The position numbers and the translations under genes are program-made. The notes beneath the pieces are model-generated. The model did no database searches. It was not told the origin of the DNA and was given only the letters and a program-made list of their open reading frames with translations. Below, piece by piece: positions 36,390 to 50,569 of a stretch of DNA of 64,000 nucleotides. The stretch's first letter is position 1; every line of letters starts with the position of its first letter. The stretch comes from Coriaria nepalensis (lineage: Eukaryota; Streptophyta; Magnoliopsida; Cucurbitales; Coriariaceae): the NCBI GenBank assembly GCA_027186245.1, contig CP114481.1, forward strand, positions 32,271,501-32,335,500, written 5' to 3'.

Positions 36390-36940
36390 TCATTTCAATG
36401 AGTCATTTCAAGTCAATAACTTATTTCAAAGCAATTCGGACGAATTCTATTTTTGCACTACAAACACAAGTTTTGTGCATAACGTGCAAATGATCATTTC
36501 AAGAAAAGTGTGCATTCATTTAACCTTAAAATCATTTCAATCAGTCATTTCAAGTCAATATCATATTTCAAAGCAATTCAAATGAATTCTGTTTTTGCAC
36601 TACAAACACAACTTTTGTGCATAACTTGCAAATGATCAATGCAAGGAAAGTGTCCATTCGTTTAACCTGAAAATCATTTAAATGAGTAATTTCAAGTCAA
36701 TAACTTCTTTCAAAGCAAGTTGAACGAATTCTAGTTTTGCACTACAAACACAAGTTTTGTGCACAACACGCAAACGATCATTGCAAGGAAAGTGTGCATT
36801 CTTTTAACCTTAAAATCATTTCCATGAGTCATTGCAAGTCAATAACTTATTTCAAAGCAATTCGAACGAATTCTAGTTTTGCACTACAGACACAACTTTT
36901 GTGCATAACTTGCAAATGATCATTGCAAGGAAAGTGTGCA
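36390..36940 (+). repeat. Segmental duplication, offset 1,278 bp (9 monomers), copy 1
   Basis: The series of CGGACG, ATATCATATTTC, CAATGCAAGG / GTGTCC / CCTGAAAATC, CTTCTTTC and GCACAACACGC monomers is repeated at 37,668-38,218. The next copy has TACATACAC near 38,022 where this one has TACAAACAC. Confidence 0.8.
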
Positions 36941-37667
36941 TTCGTTTAACCTTAAAATCATTTCAATGAGTCATTTCAAGTCAATAACTTATTTCAAAGT
37001 AATTCGGACGAATTCTAGTTTTGCACTAATGACACAACTTTTGTGCATAACTTGCAAATGATCATTGCAAGGAAAGTGTGCATTCGTTTAACCTTAAAAT
37101 CATTTCAATGAGTCATTTCAAGTCAATAACTTATGCCAAAGCAAGTCGAATGAATTCTAGTTTTGCACTAAAGACACAACTTTTGTGCATAACTTGCAAA
37201 TGATCATTGCAAGGAAAGTGTGCATTCGTTTAACCTTAAAATCATTTCAATGAGTCATTTCAAGTCAATAACTTATGCCAAAGCAAGTCGAACGAATTCT
37301 AGTTTTCTACTAAAAACACAACTTTTGTGCATGACTCGCAAATGATCATTGCAAGGAAAGTGTGCATTCGGTTAACCTTAAAATCATTTCAATGAGTCAT
37401 TTCAAGTCAATAACTTATTTCAATGCATGTCGAACGAATTCTAGTTTTGCACTACAGACACAACTTTTGTGCATAACTTGCAAATGATCATTGCAAGGAA
37501 AGTGTGCATTCGTTTAACCTTAAAATCATTTCAATGAGTCATTTCAAGTCAATAACTTATTTCAAAGCAAGTCGAATGAATTCTAGTTTTGCACTACAGA
37601 CACAACTTTTGTGCATAACTTGCAAATGATCATTGCAAGGAAAATGTGCATTCGTTTAACCTTAAAA

Positions 37668-38218
37668 TCATTTCAATGAGTCATTTCAAGTCAATAACTT
37701 ATTTCAAAGCAATTCGGACGAATTCTATTTTTGCACTACAAACACATGTTTTGTGCATAACGTGCAAATGATCATTTCAAGAAAAGTGTGCATTCATTTA
37801 ACCTTAAAATCATTTCAATCAGTCATTTCAAGTCAATATCATATTTCAAAGCAATTCAAATGAATTTTGTTTTTGCACTACAAACACAACTTTTGTGCAT
37901 AACTTGCAAATGATCAATGCAAGGAAAGTGTCCATTCGTTTAACCTGAAAATCATTTAAATGAGTAATTTCAAGTCAATAACTTCTTTCAAAGCAAGTCG
38001 AACGAATTCTAGTTTTGCACTACATACACAAGTTTTGTGCACAACACGCAAATGATCATTGCAAGGAAAGTGTGCATTCTTTTAACCTTAAAATCATTTC
38101 AATGAGTCATTGCAAGTCAATAACTTATTTCAAAGCAATTCGAATGAATTCTAGTTTTGCACTACAGACACAACTTTTGTGCATAATTTGCAAATGATCA
38201 TTGCAAGGAAAGTGTGCA
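37668..38218 (+). repeat. Segmental duplication, offset 1,278 bp, copy 2
   Basis: This is a copy of 36,390-36,940; its right part also belongs to the 2,414-offset duplication. Differences are GAATTTTG near 37,863 and ACACATG near 37,742. Confidence 0.8.
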
Positions 38219-38995
38219 TTCGTTTAAAATTAAAATCATTTCAAAGAGTCCTTTCAAGTCAATAACTTATTTCAAAGAAAGTCGAATGAATTCTAGTTTT
38301 GCACTAAAGACACAACTTTTGTGCATAACTTGCGAATGATCATTGCAAGGAAAGTGTGCATTCGTTTAACCTTAAAATCATTTCAATGAGTCATTTCAAG
38401 TCAATAACTTATTTCAAAGCAATTCGGACGAATTCTATTTTTGCAGTACAAACACAAGTTTTGTGCACAACTTGCTAATGATCATTGCAAGGAAAGTGTG
38501 CATTCGTTTAACCTTAAAATCATTTCAATTAGTCATTTCAAGTCAATAACTTATTTCAAAGCAATTCGGACGAATTCTATTTGTGCACTACAAACACAAG
38601 TTTTGTGCATAACGTGCAAATGATCCTTTCAAGAAAAGTGAGCATTCATTTAACCTTAAAATCATTTCAATCAGTCATTTCAAGTCAATATCATATTTCA
38701 AAGCAATTCAAATAAATTCTATTTTTGCACTACAAACACAACTTTTGTGCATAACTTGCAAATGATCAATGCAAGGAAAGTGTCCATTCGTTTAACCTTA
38801 AAATCATTTAAATGAGTCATTTCAAGTCAATAACTTATTTCAAAGCAAGTCGAACGAATTCTAGTTTTGCACTACAAACACAAGTTTTGTGCACAACACG
38901 CAAATGATCATGGCAAGGAAAGTTGGCATTCTTTTAACCTTTAAATCATTTCAATGAGTCATTTCAAGTCAATAACTTATTTCAAAGCGAGTCGA
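37885..38995 (+). repeat. Segmental duplication, offset 2,414 bp (17 monomers), copy 1
   Basis: GTGTCC/CCTGAAAATC, CTTCTTTC, GCACAACACGC, CATAATTTGC, TTTCAAAGAAAG, TTTTGCAGTAC, TATTTGTGC, ATATCATATTTC with CAAATAAATTC, and ACCTTTAAATC follow in order, as at 40,299-41,409. Private here: CAATTAGTC near 38,526, GATCCTTTC near 38,622 and AGTTGGCATTC near 38,922. Confidence 0.85.
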
Positions 38996-40298
38996 ACGAA
39001 TTCTAGTTTTGCACTACACACACAACTTTTGTGCATAACTTGCAAATGATCATTGCAAGGAAAGTGTGCATTCGTTTAACGTTAAAATCATTTCAATGAG
39101 TCAATTCAAGTAAATAACTTATTTCAAAGCAATTCGAACGAATTCTATTTTTGCACTACAGACACAACTTTTGTGCATAACTTGCAAATGATCAGTGCAA
39201 GGAAAGTGTGCATTTGTTTAAAATTAAAATCATTTCAAAGAGTCCTTTCAAGTCAATAACTTATTTCAAAGCAAGTCGAACGAATTCTAGTTTTGCACTA
39301 CAAACACAACTTTTGTGCATAACTTGCAAATGATCATTGCAAGGAAAGTGTGCATTCGTTTAACCTTAAAATCATTTCAATGAGTCATTTCAAGTCAATA
39401 ACTTATGTCAAAGCAAGTCGAACGAATAACAGTTTTGCACTGTAGACACAACTTTTGTGCATAACTTGCAAATGATCATTGCAAGGAAAGTGTGCATTCG
39501 TTTAACCTTAAAATCATTTCAATGAGTCATTTCAAGTCAATAACTTATGCCAAAGCAAGTCGAACGAATTCTAGTTTTCTACTAAAAACACAACTTTTGT
39601 GCATGACTTGCAAATGATCATTGCAAGGAAAGTGTGCATTCGGTTAACCTTAAAATCATTTCAATGAGTCATTTCAAGTCAATAACTCATTTCAATGCAA
39701 GTCGAACGAATTCTAGTTTTCCACTACCGACACAACTTTTGTGCATAACGTGCAAATGATCAGTGCAAGGAAAGTGTGCATTCGTTTAACCTTAAAATCA
39801 TTTCAATGAGTCATTGCAAGTCAATAACTTATTTCAAAGCAATTCGAACGAATTCTAGTTTTGCACTACAGACACAACTTTTGTGCATAACTTGCAAATG
39901 ATCATTGCCAGGAAAGTGTGCATTCGTTTAAAATTAAAATCATTTCAAAGAGTCCTTTCAAGTCAATAACTTATTTCAAAGCAAGTCGAACGAATTCTAG
40001 TTTTGCACTACAAACACAACTTTTGCGCATAACTTGCAAATGATCATTGCAAGGAAAGTGTGCATTCGTTTAACCTTAAAATCATTTCAATGAGTCATTT
40101 CAAGTCAATAACTTATTTCAAAGCAAGTCGAATGAATTCTAGTTTTGCACTATAGACACAACTTTTGTGCATAACTTGCAAATGATCATTGCAAGGAAAG
40201 TGTGCAATTGTTTAAAATTAAAATCATTTCAAAGAGTCCTTTCAAGTCAATAACTTATTTCAAAGCAAGTCGAACGAATTCTAGTTTTGCACTACAAA
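38996..40298 (+). repeat. Mosaic between 2,414-offset copies
   Basis: This is satellite only. It contains GTCAATTCAAGTAAATAAC near 39,100, GAATAACAG near 39,425, TATGCCAAAG with GCATGACTTGC near 39,546-39,606, TTTCCACTACCGAC near 39,718 and GCCAGG near 39,907. Confidence 0.72.
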
Positions 40299-41409
40299 CA
40301 CAACTTTTGTGCATAACTTGCAAATGATCAATGCAAGGAAAGTGTCCATTCGTTTAACCTGAAAATCATTTAAATGAGTCATTTCAAGTCAATAACTTCT
40401 TTCAAAGCAAGTCGAACGAATTCTAGTTTTGCACTACAAACACAAGTTTTGTGCACAACACGCAAATGATCATTGCAAGGAAAGTGTGCATTCTTTTAAC
40501 CTTAAAATCATTTCAATGAGTCATTGCAAGTCAATAACTTATTTCAAAGCAATTCGAACGAATTCTAGTTTTGCAGTACAGACACAACTTTTGTGCATAA
40601 TTTGCAAATGATCATTGCAAGGAAAGTGTGCATTCGTTTAAAATTAAAATCATTTCAAAGAGTCCTTTCAAGTCAATAACTTATTTCAAAGAAAGTCGAA
40701 TGAATTCTAGTTTTGCACTAAAGACACAACTTTTGTGCATAACTTGCAAATGATCATTGCAAGGAAAGTGTTCATTCGTTTAACCTTAAAATCATTTCAA
40801 TGAGTCATTTCAAGTCAGTAACTTATTTCAAAGCAATTCGGACGAATTCTATTTTTGCAGTACAAACACAAGTTTTGTGCACAAGTTGCTAATGATCATT
40901 GCAAGGAAAGTGTGCATTCGTTTAACCTTAAAATCATTTCAATGAGTCATTTCAAGTCAATAACTTATTTCAAAGCAATTCGGACGAATTCTATTTGTGC
41001 ACTACAAACACAAGTTTTGTGCAAAACGTGCAAATGATCATTTCAAGAAAAGTGTGCATTCATTTAACCTTAAAATCATTTCAATCAGTCATTTCAAGTC
41101 AATATCATATTTCAAAGCAATTCAAATAAATTCTATTTTTGCACTACAAACACAACTTTTGTGCATAACTTGCAAATGATCAATGCAAGGAAAGTGTCCA
41201 TTCGTTTAACCTTAAAATCATTTAAATGAGTCATTTCAAGTCAATAACTTATTTCAAAGCAAGTCGAACGAATTCTAGTTTTGCACTACAAACACAAGTT
41301 TTGTGCACAACACGCAAATGATCATTGCAAGGAAAGTGGGCATTCTTTTAACCTTTAAATCATTTCAATGAGTCATTTCAAGTCAATAACTTATGTCAAA
41401 GCGAGTCGA
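40299..41409 (+). repeat. Segmental duplication, offset 2,414 bp, copy 2
   Basis: This is a copy of 37,885-38,995 with GCACAACACGC at 40,453, GCACAAGTTGC near 40,880 and ACCTTTAAATC near 41,351. Part of it (40,550 on) is repeated again at +5,253. Confidence 0.85.
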
Positions 41410-41605
41410 ACGAATTCTAGTTTTGCACTACACACACAACTTTTGTGCATAACTTGCAAATGATCATTGCAACGAAAGTGTGCATTCGTTTAACCTTAAA
41501 ATCATTTCAATGAGTCATTTCAAGTCAATAACTTATGCCAAAGCAAGTCGAACGAATTCTAGTTTTCTACTAAAAACACAACTTTTGTGCATGACTTGCA
41601 AATGA
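40550..41605 (+). repeat. Segmental duplication, offset 5,253 bp, copy 1
   Basis: TTTTGCAGTACAG at 40,569, GTGTTCATTCG near 40,768, GTCAGTAAC near 40,813, GCACAAGTTGC near 40,880, and GCAACGAAAG near 41,469 recur 5,253 bp downstream (37 x 142 minus 1, the missing base being the deletion at 44,110). Confidence 0.85.
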
Positions 41606-42889
41606 TCATTGCCAGGAAAGTGTGCATTCGTTTAAAATTAAAATCATTTCAAATAGTCCTTTCAAGTCAATAACTTATTTCAAAGCAAGTCGAACGAATT
41701 CTAGTTTTGCACTACAAACACAACTTTTGCGCATAACTTGCAAATGATCATTGCAAGGAAAGTGTGCATTCGTTTAACCTTAAAATCATTTCAATGAGTC
41801 ATTTCAAGTCAATAACTTATTTCAAAGCAAGTCGAATGAATTCTAGTTTTGCACTATAGACACAACTTTTGTGCATAACTTGCAAATGATCATTGCAAGG
41901 AAAGTGTGCATTCGTTTAACCTTAAAATAATTTCAATGAGTCATTTCAAGTCAATAACTTATTTCAAAGCAATTCGGACGAATTCTATTTTTGCACTACA
42001 AACACAAGTTTTGTGCACAACACGCAAATGATCATTGCAAGGAAAGTGTGCATTCTTTTAACCTTAAAATCATTTCAATGAGTCATTGCAAGTCAATAAC
42101 TTATTTCAAAGCAATTCGAACAAATTCTAGTTTTGCACTACAAACACAAGTTTTGTGCATAACGTGCAAATGATCATTTCAAGAAAAGTGTGCACTCATT
42201 TAACCTTAAAATCATTTCAATCAGTCATTTCAAGTCAATATCATATTTCAAAGCAATTCAAATAAATTCTATTTTTGCACTACAAACACAACTTTTGTGC
42301 GTAACTTGCAAGTGATCAATGCAAGGAAAGTGTCCATTTGTTTAACCTTAAAATCATTTAAATGAGTCATTTCAAGTCAATAACTTATTTCAAAGCAAGT
42401 CGAACGAATTCTAGTTTTGCACTACAAACACAAGTTTTGTGCACAACACGCAAATGATCATTGCAAGGAAAGTGGGCATTCTTTTAACCTTTAAATCATT
42501 TCAATGAGTCATTTCAAGTCAATAACTTATGTCAAAGCGAGTCGAACGAATTCTAGTTTTGCACTACACACACAACTTTTGCGCATAACTTGCAAATGAT
42601 CATTGCAAGGAAAGTGTGCATTCGTTTAACCTTAAAATCATTTCAATGAGTCATTTCAAGTCAATAACTTATGTCAAAGCAAGTCGAACGAATAACAGTT
42701 TTGCACTGTAGACACAACTTTTGTGCATAACTTGCAAATGATCATTGCAAGGAAAGTGTGCATTCGTTTAACCTTAAAATCATTTCAATGAGTCATTTCA
42801 AGTCAATAACTTATTTCAAAGCAATTCGGACGAATTCTATTTTTGCACTACAAACACAAGTTTTCTGCATAACTTGCTAATGAACATTG
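41606..42889 (+). repeat. Mosaic of right-hand variant monomers
   Basis: This is satellite only. GCACAACACGC units sit at 42,015 and 42,441, three monomers apart. They are interleaved with CGGACG, ATATCATATTTC, ACCTTTAAATC and GAATAACAG types. The unit at 42,117 has TCGAACAAATTC (EcoRI lost). Confidence 0.72.
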
Positions 42890-43560
42890 CAAGGAAAGTG
42901 GGCATTCTTTTAACCTTTAAATCATTTCAATGAGTCATTTCAAGTCAATAACTTATGTCAAAGCGAGTCGAACGAATTCTAGTTTTGCACTACACACACA
43001 ACTTTTGTGCATAACTTGCAAATGATCATTGCAAGGAAAGTGTGCATTCGTTTAACCTTAAAATCATTTCAATGAGTCATTTCAAGTCAATAACTTATGC
43101 CAAAGCAAGTCGAACGAATTCTAGTTTTCTACTAAAAACACAACTTTTGTGCATGACTTGCAAATGATCATTGCAAGGAAAGTGTGCATTCGGTTAACCT
43201 TAAAATCATTTCAATGAGTCATTTCAAGTCAATAACTTATTTCAATGCATGTCGAACGAATTCTAGTTTTGCACTACAGACACAACTTTTGTGCATAACT
43301 TCCAAATGATCATTGCAAGGAAAGCGTGCATTCGTTTAACCTTAAAATCATTTCAATGAGTCAATTCAAGTAAATAACTAATTTCACAGCAATTCGAACG
43401 AATTCTAGTTTTCCACTACTGACACAACTTTTGTGCATAACTTGCAAATGATCAGTGCAAGGAAAGTGTGCAATCGTTTAACCTTAAAATCATTTCAATG
43501 AGTCATTGCAAGTCAATAACTTATTTCAAAGCAATTCGAACGAATTCTAGTTTTGCACTA
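42890..43560 (+). repeat. Segmental duplication, offset 6,246 bp, copy 1
   Basis: GGCATTCTTT at 42,901, TATGCCAAAG, GCATGACTTGC, CGGTTAACC, TTTCAATGCATGTCG near 43,241, GTCAATTCAAG at 43,360 and GTGCAATCGTTT near 43,468 recur at +6,246 (44 x 142 minus 2). Confidence 0.83.
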
Positions 43561-45802
43561 CAGACACAACTTTTGTGCATAACTTGCAAATGATCATTGC
43601 AAGGAAAGTGTGCATTCGTTTAAAATTAAAATCATTTCAAAGAGTCCTTTCAAGTCAATAACTTATTTCAAAGCAAGTCGAACGAATTCTAGTTTTGCAC
43701 TACAAACACAACTTTTGTGCATAACTTGCAAATGATCATTGCAAGGAAAGTGTGCATTCGTTTAACCTTAAAATCATTTCAATGAGTCATTTCAAGTCAA
43801 TAACTTATGTCAAAGCAAGTCGAACGAATAACAGTTTTGCACTGTAGACACAACTTTTGTGCATAACTTGCAAATGATCATTGCAAGGAAAGTGTGCATT
43901 CGTTTATCCTTAAAATCATTTCAATGAGTCATTTCAAGTCAATAACTTATTTCAAAGCAATTCGGACGAATTCTATTTTTGCACTACAAACACAAGTTTT
44001 CTGCATAACTTGCTAATGAACATTGCAAGGAAAGTGTGCATTCGTTTAACCTTAAAATCATTTCAATGAGCCATTTCAAGTCAATAACTTATGTCAAAGC
44101 AAGTCGAACGAATTTAGTTTTCTACTACAAACACAACTTTTGTGCATAACTTGCAAATGATCATTGCAAGGAAAGTGTGCATTCGTTTAACCTTAAAATC
44201 ATTTCAATGAGTCATTTCAAGTCAATAACTTATTTCAAAGCAAGTCGAATGAATTCTAGTTTTGCACTACAGACACAACTTTTGTTCATAACTTGCAAAT
44301 GATCATTGCAAGGAAAGTGTGCATTCGTTTAACCTTAAAATCATTTCAATGAGTCATTTCAAGTCAATAACGTATTTCAAAGCAATTCGGACGAATTCTA
44401 TTTTTGCACTACAAACACAAGTTTTGTGCATAACGTGCAAACGATCATTTCAAGAAAAGTGTGCATTCATTTAACCTTAAAATCATTTCAATCAGTCATT
44501 TCAAGTCAATATCATATTTCAAAGCAATTCAAATAAATTCTATTTTTGCACTACAAACACAACTTTTGTGCATAACTTGCAAATGATCAATGCAAGGAAA
44601 AGGTCCATTCGTTTAACCTTAAAATCATTTAAATGAGTCATTTCAAGTCAATAACTTATTTCAAAGCAAGTCGAACGAATTCTAGTTTTGCACTACAAAC
44701 ACAAGTTTTGTGCACAACACGCAAATGATCATTGCTAGGAAAGTGGGCATTCTTTTAACCTTTAAATCATTTCAATGAGTCATTTCAAGTCAATAACTTA
44801 TGTCAAAGCGAGTCGAACGAATTCTAGTTTTGCACTACAAACACAACTTTTGTGCATAACTTACAAATGATCATTGCAAGGAAAGTGTGCATTCGTTTAA
44901 CCTTAAAATCATTTCAATGAGTCATTTCAAGTCAATAACTTATTTCAAAGCAAGTCGAATGAATTCTAGTTTTGCACTACAGACACAACTTTTGTGCATA
45001 ACTTGCAAATGATCATTGCAAGGAAAGTGTACATTCGTTTAACCTTAAAATCATTTCAATGAGTCATTTCAAGTCAATAACTTATTTCAAAGCAATTCGG
45101 AAGAATTCTATTTTTGCACTACAAACACAAGTTTTGTGCATAACGTGCAAATGATCATTTCAAGAAAAGTGTGCATTCATTTAACCTTAAAATCATTTCA
45201 ATCATTCATTTCAAGTCAATATCATATTTCAAAGCAATTCAAATGAATTCTGTTTTTGCACTACAAACACAACTTTTGTGCATAACTTGCAAATGATCAA
45301 TGCAAGGAAAGTGTCCATTCGTTTAACCTGAAAATCATTTAAATGAGTCATTTCAAGTCAATAACTTCTTTCAAAGCAAGTCGAACGAATTCTAGTTTTG
45401 CACTACAAACACAAGTTTTGTGCACAACACGCAAATGATCATTGCAAGGAAAGTGTGCATTCTTTTAACCTTAAAATCATTTCAATGAGTCATTTCAAGT
45501 CAATAACTTATGTCAAAGCGAGTCGAACGAATTCTAGTTTTGCACTACACACACAACTTTTGTGCATAACTTGCAAATGATCATTGCAACGAAAGTGTGC
45601 ATTCGTTTAACCTTAAAATCATTTCAATGAGTCATTTCAAGTCAATAACTTATGCCAAAGCAAGTCGAACGAATTCTAGTTTTCTACTAAAAACACAACT
45701 TTTGTGCATGACTTGCAAATGATCATTGCAAGGAAAGTGTGCATTCGGTTAACCTTAAAATCATTTCAATGAGCCATTTCAAGTCAATAACTTATGTCAA
45801 AG
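43561..45802 (+). repeat. Mosaic including GAATTTAG at 44,110
   Basis: This is satellite only. From 34,841 to 35,733 and from 43,360 to 44,110 the order of GTCAATTCAAG, AAAGAGTCC, GAATAACAG, GTTTTCTGC and GAATTTAG monomers is similar, so this is a further copy at 8,519-8,377 bp. GCACAACACGC units sit near 44,711 and 45,421. Confidence 0.73.
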
Positions 45803-46858
45803 CAAGTCGAACGAATTCTAGTTTTGCAGTACAGACACAACTTTTGTGCATAATTTGCAAATGATCATTGCAAGGAAAGTGTGCATTCGTTTAAAATTAA
45901 AATCATTTCAAAGAGTCCTTTCAAGTCAATAACTTATTTCAAAGAAAGTCGAATGAATTCTAGTTTTGCACTAAAGACACAACTTTTGTGCATAACTTGC
46001 AAATCATCATTGCAAGGAAAGTGTTCATTCGTTTAACCTTAAAATCATTTCAATGAGTCATTTCAAGTCAGTAACTTATTTCAAAGAAATTCAGACGAAT
46101 TCTATTTTTGCAGTACAAACACAAGTTTTGTGCACAAGTTGCTAATGATCATTGCAAGGAAAGTGTGCATTCGTTTAACCTTAAAATCATTTCAATGAGT
46201 CATTTCAAGTCAATAACTTATTTCAAAGCAATTCGGACGAATTCTATTTGTGCACTACAAACACAAGTTTTGTGCATAACGTGCAAATGATCATTTCAAG
46301 AAAAGTGTGCATTCATTTAACCTTAAAATCATTTCAATCAGTCATTTCAAGTCAATATCATATTTCAAAGCAATTCAAATAAATTCTATTTTTGCACTAC
46401 AAACACAACTTTTGTGCATAACTTGCAAATGATCAATGCAAGGAAAGTGTCCATTCGTTTAACCTTAAAATCATTTAAATGAGTCATTTCAAGTCAATAA
46501 CTTATTTCAAAGCAAGTCGAACGAATTCTAGTTTTGCACTACAAACACAAGTTTTGTGCACAACACGCAAATGATCATTGCAAGGAAAGTGGGCATTCTT
46601 TTAACCTTTAAATCATTTCAATGAGTCATTTCAAGTCAATAACTTATGTCAAAGCGAGTCGAACGAATTCTAGTTTTGCACTACACACACAACTTTTGTG
46701 CATAACTTGCAAATGATCATTGCAACGAAAGTGTGCATTCGTTTAACCTTAAAATCATTTCAATGAGTCATTTCAAGTCAATAACTTATGCCAAAGCAAG
46801 TCGAACGAATTCTAGTTTTCTACTAAAAACACAACTTTTGTGCATGACTTGCAAATGA
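45803..46858 (+). repeat. Segmental duplication, offset 5,253 bp, copy 2
   Basis: This is a copy of 40,550-41,605 with TTTTGCAGTACAG near 45,822, GTGTTCATTCG near 46,021 and GCAACGAAAG near 46,722. Differences include CAAATCATCATT near 45,999 and GAAATTCAGACG near 46,086. Confidence 0.85.
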
Positions 46859-49135
46859 TCATTGCAAGGAAAGTGTGCATTCGGTTAACCTTAAAATCAT
46901 TTCAATGAGTCATTTCAAGTCAATAACTTATTTCAATGCAAGTCGAACGAATTCTAGTTTTGCACTACAGACACAACTTTTGTGCATAACTTGCAAATGA
47001 TCATTGCAAGGAAAGTGTGCATTCGTTTAACCTTAAAATCATTTCAATGAGTCAATTCAAGTAAATAACTAATTTCACAGCAATTCGAACGAATTCTAGT
47101 TTTCCACTACCGACACAACTTTTGTGCATAACTTGCAAATGATCAGTGCAAGGAAAGTGTGCATTCGTTTAACCTTAAAATCATTTCAATGAGTCATTGC
47201 AAGTCAATAACTTATTTCAAAGCAATTCGAACGAATTCTAGTTTTGCACTACAGACACAACTTTTGTGCATAATTTGCAAATGATCATTGCAAGGAAAGT
47301 GTGCATTCGTTTAAAATTAAAATCATTTCAAAGTGTCCTTTCAAGTCAATAACTTATTTCAAAGCAAGTCGAACGAATTCTAGTTTTGCACTACAAACAC
47401 AAGTTTTGTGCATAACTTGCAAATGATCATTGCAAGGAAAGTGTGCATTCGTTTAACCTTAAAATCATTTCAATGAGTCATTTCAAGTCAATAACTTATT
47501 CCAAAGCAATTCGAACGAATTCTAGTTTTGCACTATAGACACAACTTTTGTGCATAACTTGCAAATGATCATTGCAAGGAAAGTGTGCATTCGTTTAAAA
47601 TTAAAATCATTTCAAAGAGTCCTTTCAAGTCAATAACTTATTTCAAAGCAAGTCGAACGAATTCTAGTTTTGCACTACAAACACAACTTTTGTGCATAAC
47701 TTGCAAATGATCATTGCAAGGAAAGTGTGCATTCGTTTAACCTTAAAATCATTTCAATGAGTCATTTCAAGTCAATAACTTATGTCAAAGCAAGTCGAAC
47801 GAATAACAGCTTTGCACTACACACACAACTTTTATGCATAACTTGCAAATAATCATTGCAAGGAAAGTGTGCATTCTTTTAACCTTAAAATCATTTCAAT
47901 GAGTCATTTCAAGTCAATAACTTATTTCAAAGCAATTCGGACGAATTCTATTTTTGCACTACAAACACAAGTTTTGTGCATAACTTGCTAATGAACATTG
48001 CAAGGAAAGTGTGCATTCGTTTAACCTTAAAATCATTTCAATGAGCCATTTCAAGTCAATAACTTATGTCAAAGCAAGTCGAACGAATTTAGTTTTCTAC
48101 TACAAACACAACTTTTGTGCATAACTTGCAAATGATCATTGCAAGGAAAGTGTGCATTCGTTTAACCTTAAAATCATTTCAATGAGTCATTTCAAGTCAA
48201 TAACTTATTTCAAAGCAAGTCGAATGAATTCTAGTTTTGGACTAGAGACACAACTTTTGTGCATAACTTGCAAATGATCATTGCAAGGAAAGTGTGCATT
48301 CGTTTAACCTTAAAATCATTTCAATGAGTCATTTCAAGTCAATAACTTATTTCAAAGCAATTCGGACGAATTCTATTTTTGCACTACAAACACAAGTTTT
48401 GTGCATAACGTGTAGATGATCATTTCAAGAAAAGTGTGCATTCATTTAACCTTAAAATCATTTCAATCAGTCATTTCAAGTCAATATCATATTTCAAAGC
48501 AATTCAAATGAATTCTGTTTTTGCACTTCAAACACAACTTTTGTGCATAACTTGCAAATGATCAATGCAAGGAAAGTGTCCATTCGTTTAACCTTAAAAT
48601 CATTTAAATGAGTCATTTCAAGTCAATAACTTATTTCAAAGCAAGTCGAACGAATTCTAGTTTTGCACTACAAACACAAGTTTTGTGCACAACACGCAAA
48701 TGATCATTGCAAGGAAAGTGTGCATTCTTTTAACCTTAAAATCATTTCAATGAGTCATTGCAAGTCAATAACTTATTTCAAAGCAATTCGAACGAATTCT
48801 AGTTTTGCACTACAAACACAAGTGTTGTGCATAACGTGCAAATGATCATTTCAAGAAAAGTATGCATTCATTTAACCTTAAAATCATTTCAATCAGTCAT
48901 TTCAAGTCAATATAATATTTCAAAGCAATTCAAATAAATTCTATTTTTGCACTACAAACACAACTTTTGTGCGTAACTTGCAAGTGATCAATGCAAGGAA
49001 AGTGTCCATTTGTTTAACCTTAAAATCATTTAAATGAGTCATTTCAAGTCAATAACTTATTTCAAAGCAAGTCGAACGAATTCTAGTTTTGCACTACAAA
49101 CACAAGTTTTGTGCACAACACGCAAATGATCATTG
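46859..49135 (+). repeat. Mosaic including GAATTTAG at 48,085
   Basis: This is satellite only. GTCAATTCAAG at 47,051 is followed by CCACTACCGAC, CATAATTTGC, AAAGTGTCC, GAATAACAGC and CGGACG types. The GAATTTAG copy is at 48,085. Private changes include GTGTAGATGATC near 48,410 and GGACTAGAG near 48,239. Confidence 0.72.
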
Positions 49136-49806
49136 CAAGGAAAGTGGGCATTGTTTTAACCTTTAAATCATTTCAATGAGTCATTTCAAGTCAATAACTT
49201 ATGTCAAAGCGAGTCGAATGAATTCTAGTTTTGCACTACACACACAACTTTTGTGCATAACTTGCAAATGATCATTGCAAGGAAAGTGTGCATTCGTTTA
49301 ACCTTAAAATCATTTCAATGAGTCATTTCAAGTGAATAACTTATGCCAAAGCAAGTCGAACGAATTCTAGTTTTCTACTAAAAACACAACTTTTGTGCAT
49401 GACTTGCAAATGATCATTGCCAGGAAAGTGTGCATTCGGTTAACCTTAAAATCATTTCAATGAGTCATTTCAAGTCAATAACTTATTTCAATGCATGTCG
49501 AACGAATTCTAGTTTTGCACTACAGACACAACTTTTGTGCATAACTTGCAAATGATCATTGCAAGGAAAGTGTGCATTCGTTTAACCTTAAAATCATTTC
49601 AATGAGTCAATTCAAGTAAATAACTAATTTCACAGCAATTCGAACGAATTCTAGTTTTCCACTACTGACACAACTTTTGTGCATAACTTGCAAATGATCA
49701 GTGCAAGGAAAGTGTGCAATCGTTTAACCTTAAAATCATTTCAATGAGTCATTGCAAGTCAATAACTTATTCCAAAGCAATTCGAACGAATTCTAGTTTT
49801 GCACTA
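49136..49806 (+). repeat. Segmental duplication, offset 6,246 bp, copy 2
   Basis: This is a copy of 42,890-43,560 with GGCATTGTTTT at 49,147, TTTCAATGCATGTCG near 49,488, GTCAATTCAAG at 49,606 and GTGCAATCGTTT near 49,715. Confidence 0.83.
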
Positions 49807-50569
49807 TAGACACAACTTTTGTGCATAACTTGCAAATGATCATTGCAAGGAAAGTGTGCATTCGTTTAACCTTAAAATCATTTCAATGAGTCATTTCAAG
49901 TCAATAACTTATTTCAAAGCAATTCGGACGAATTCTATTTTTGCACTACAAACACAAGTTTTCTGCATAACTTGCTAATGAACATTGCAAGGAAAGTGTG
50001 CATTCGTTTAACCTTAAAATCATTTCAATGAGCCATTTCAAGTCAATAACTTATGTCAAAGCAAGTCGAACGAATTTAGTTTTCTACTACAAACACAACT
50101 TTTGTGCATAACTTACAAATGATCATTGCAAGGAATGTGTGCATTCGTTTAACCTTAAAATCATTTTAATGAGTCATTTCAAGTCAATAACTTATTTCAA
50201 AGCAAGTCGAATGAATTCTAGTTTTGCACTACAGACACAACTTTTGTGCATAACTTGCAAATGATCATTGCAAGGAAAGTGTGCATTCGTTTAAAATTAA
50301 AATCATTTCAAAGAGTCCTTTCAATTCAATAACTTATTTCAAAGCAAGTCGAACGAATTCTAGTTTTGCACTACAAACACAACTTTTGTGCATAACTTGC
50401 AAATGATCATTGCAAGGAAAGTGTGCATTCGTTTAAAATTAAAATCATTTCAAAGAGTCCTTTCAATTCAATAACTTATTTCAAAGCAAGTCCAACGAAT
50501 TCTAGTTTTGCACTACAGACACAACTTTTGTGCATAACTTGCAAATGATCATTGCAAGGAAAGTGTGCA
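49807..50569 (+). repeat. Mosaic including GAATTTAG at 50,072
   Basis: This is satellite only. It has the CGGACG/GTTTTCTGC monomer, the GAATTTAG monomer with GGAATGTGTGC near 50,133, and two AAAGAGTCC / TTTCAATTCAATAAC monomers near 50,310 and 50,452. Confidence 0.72.
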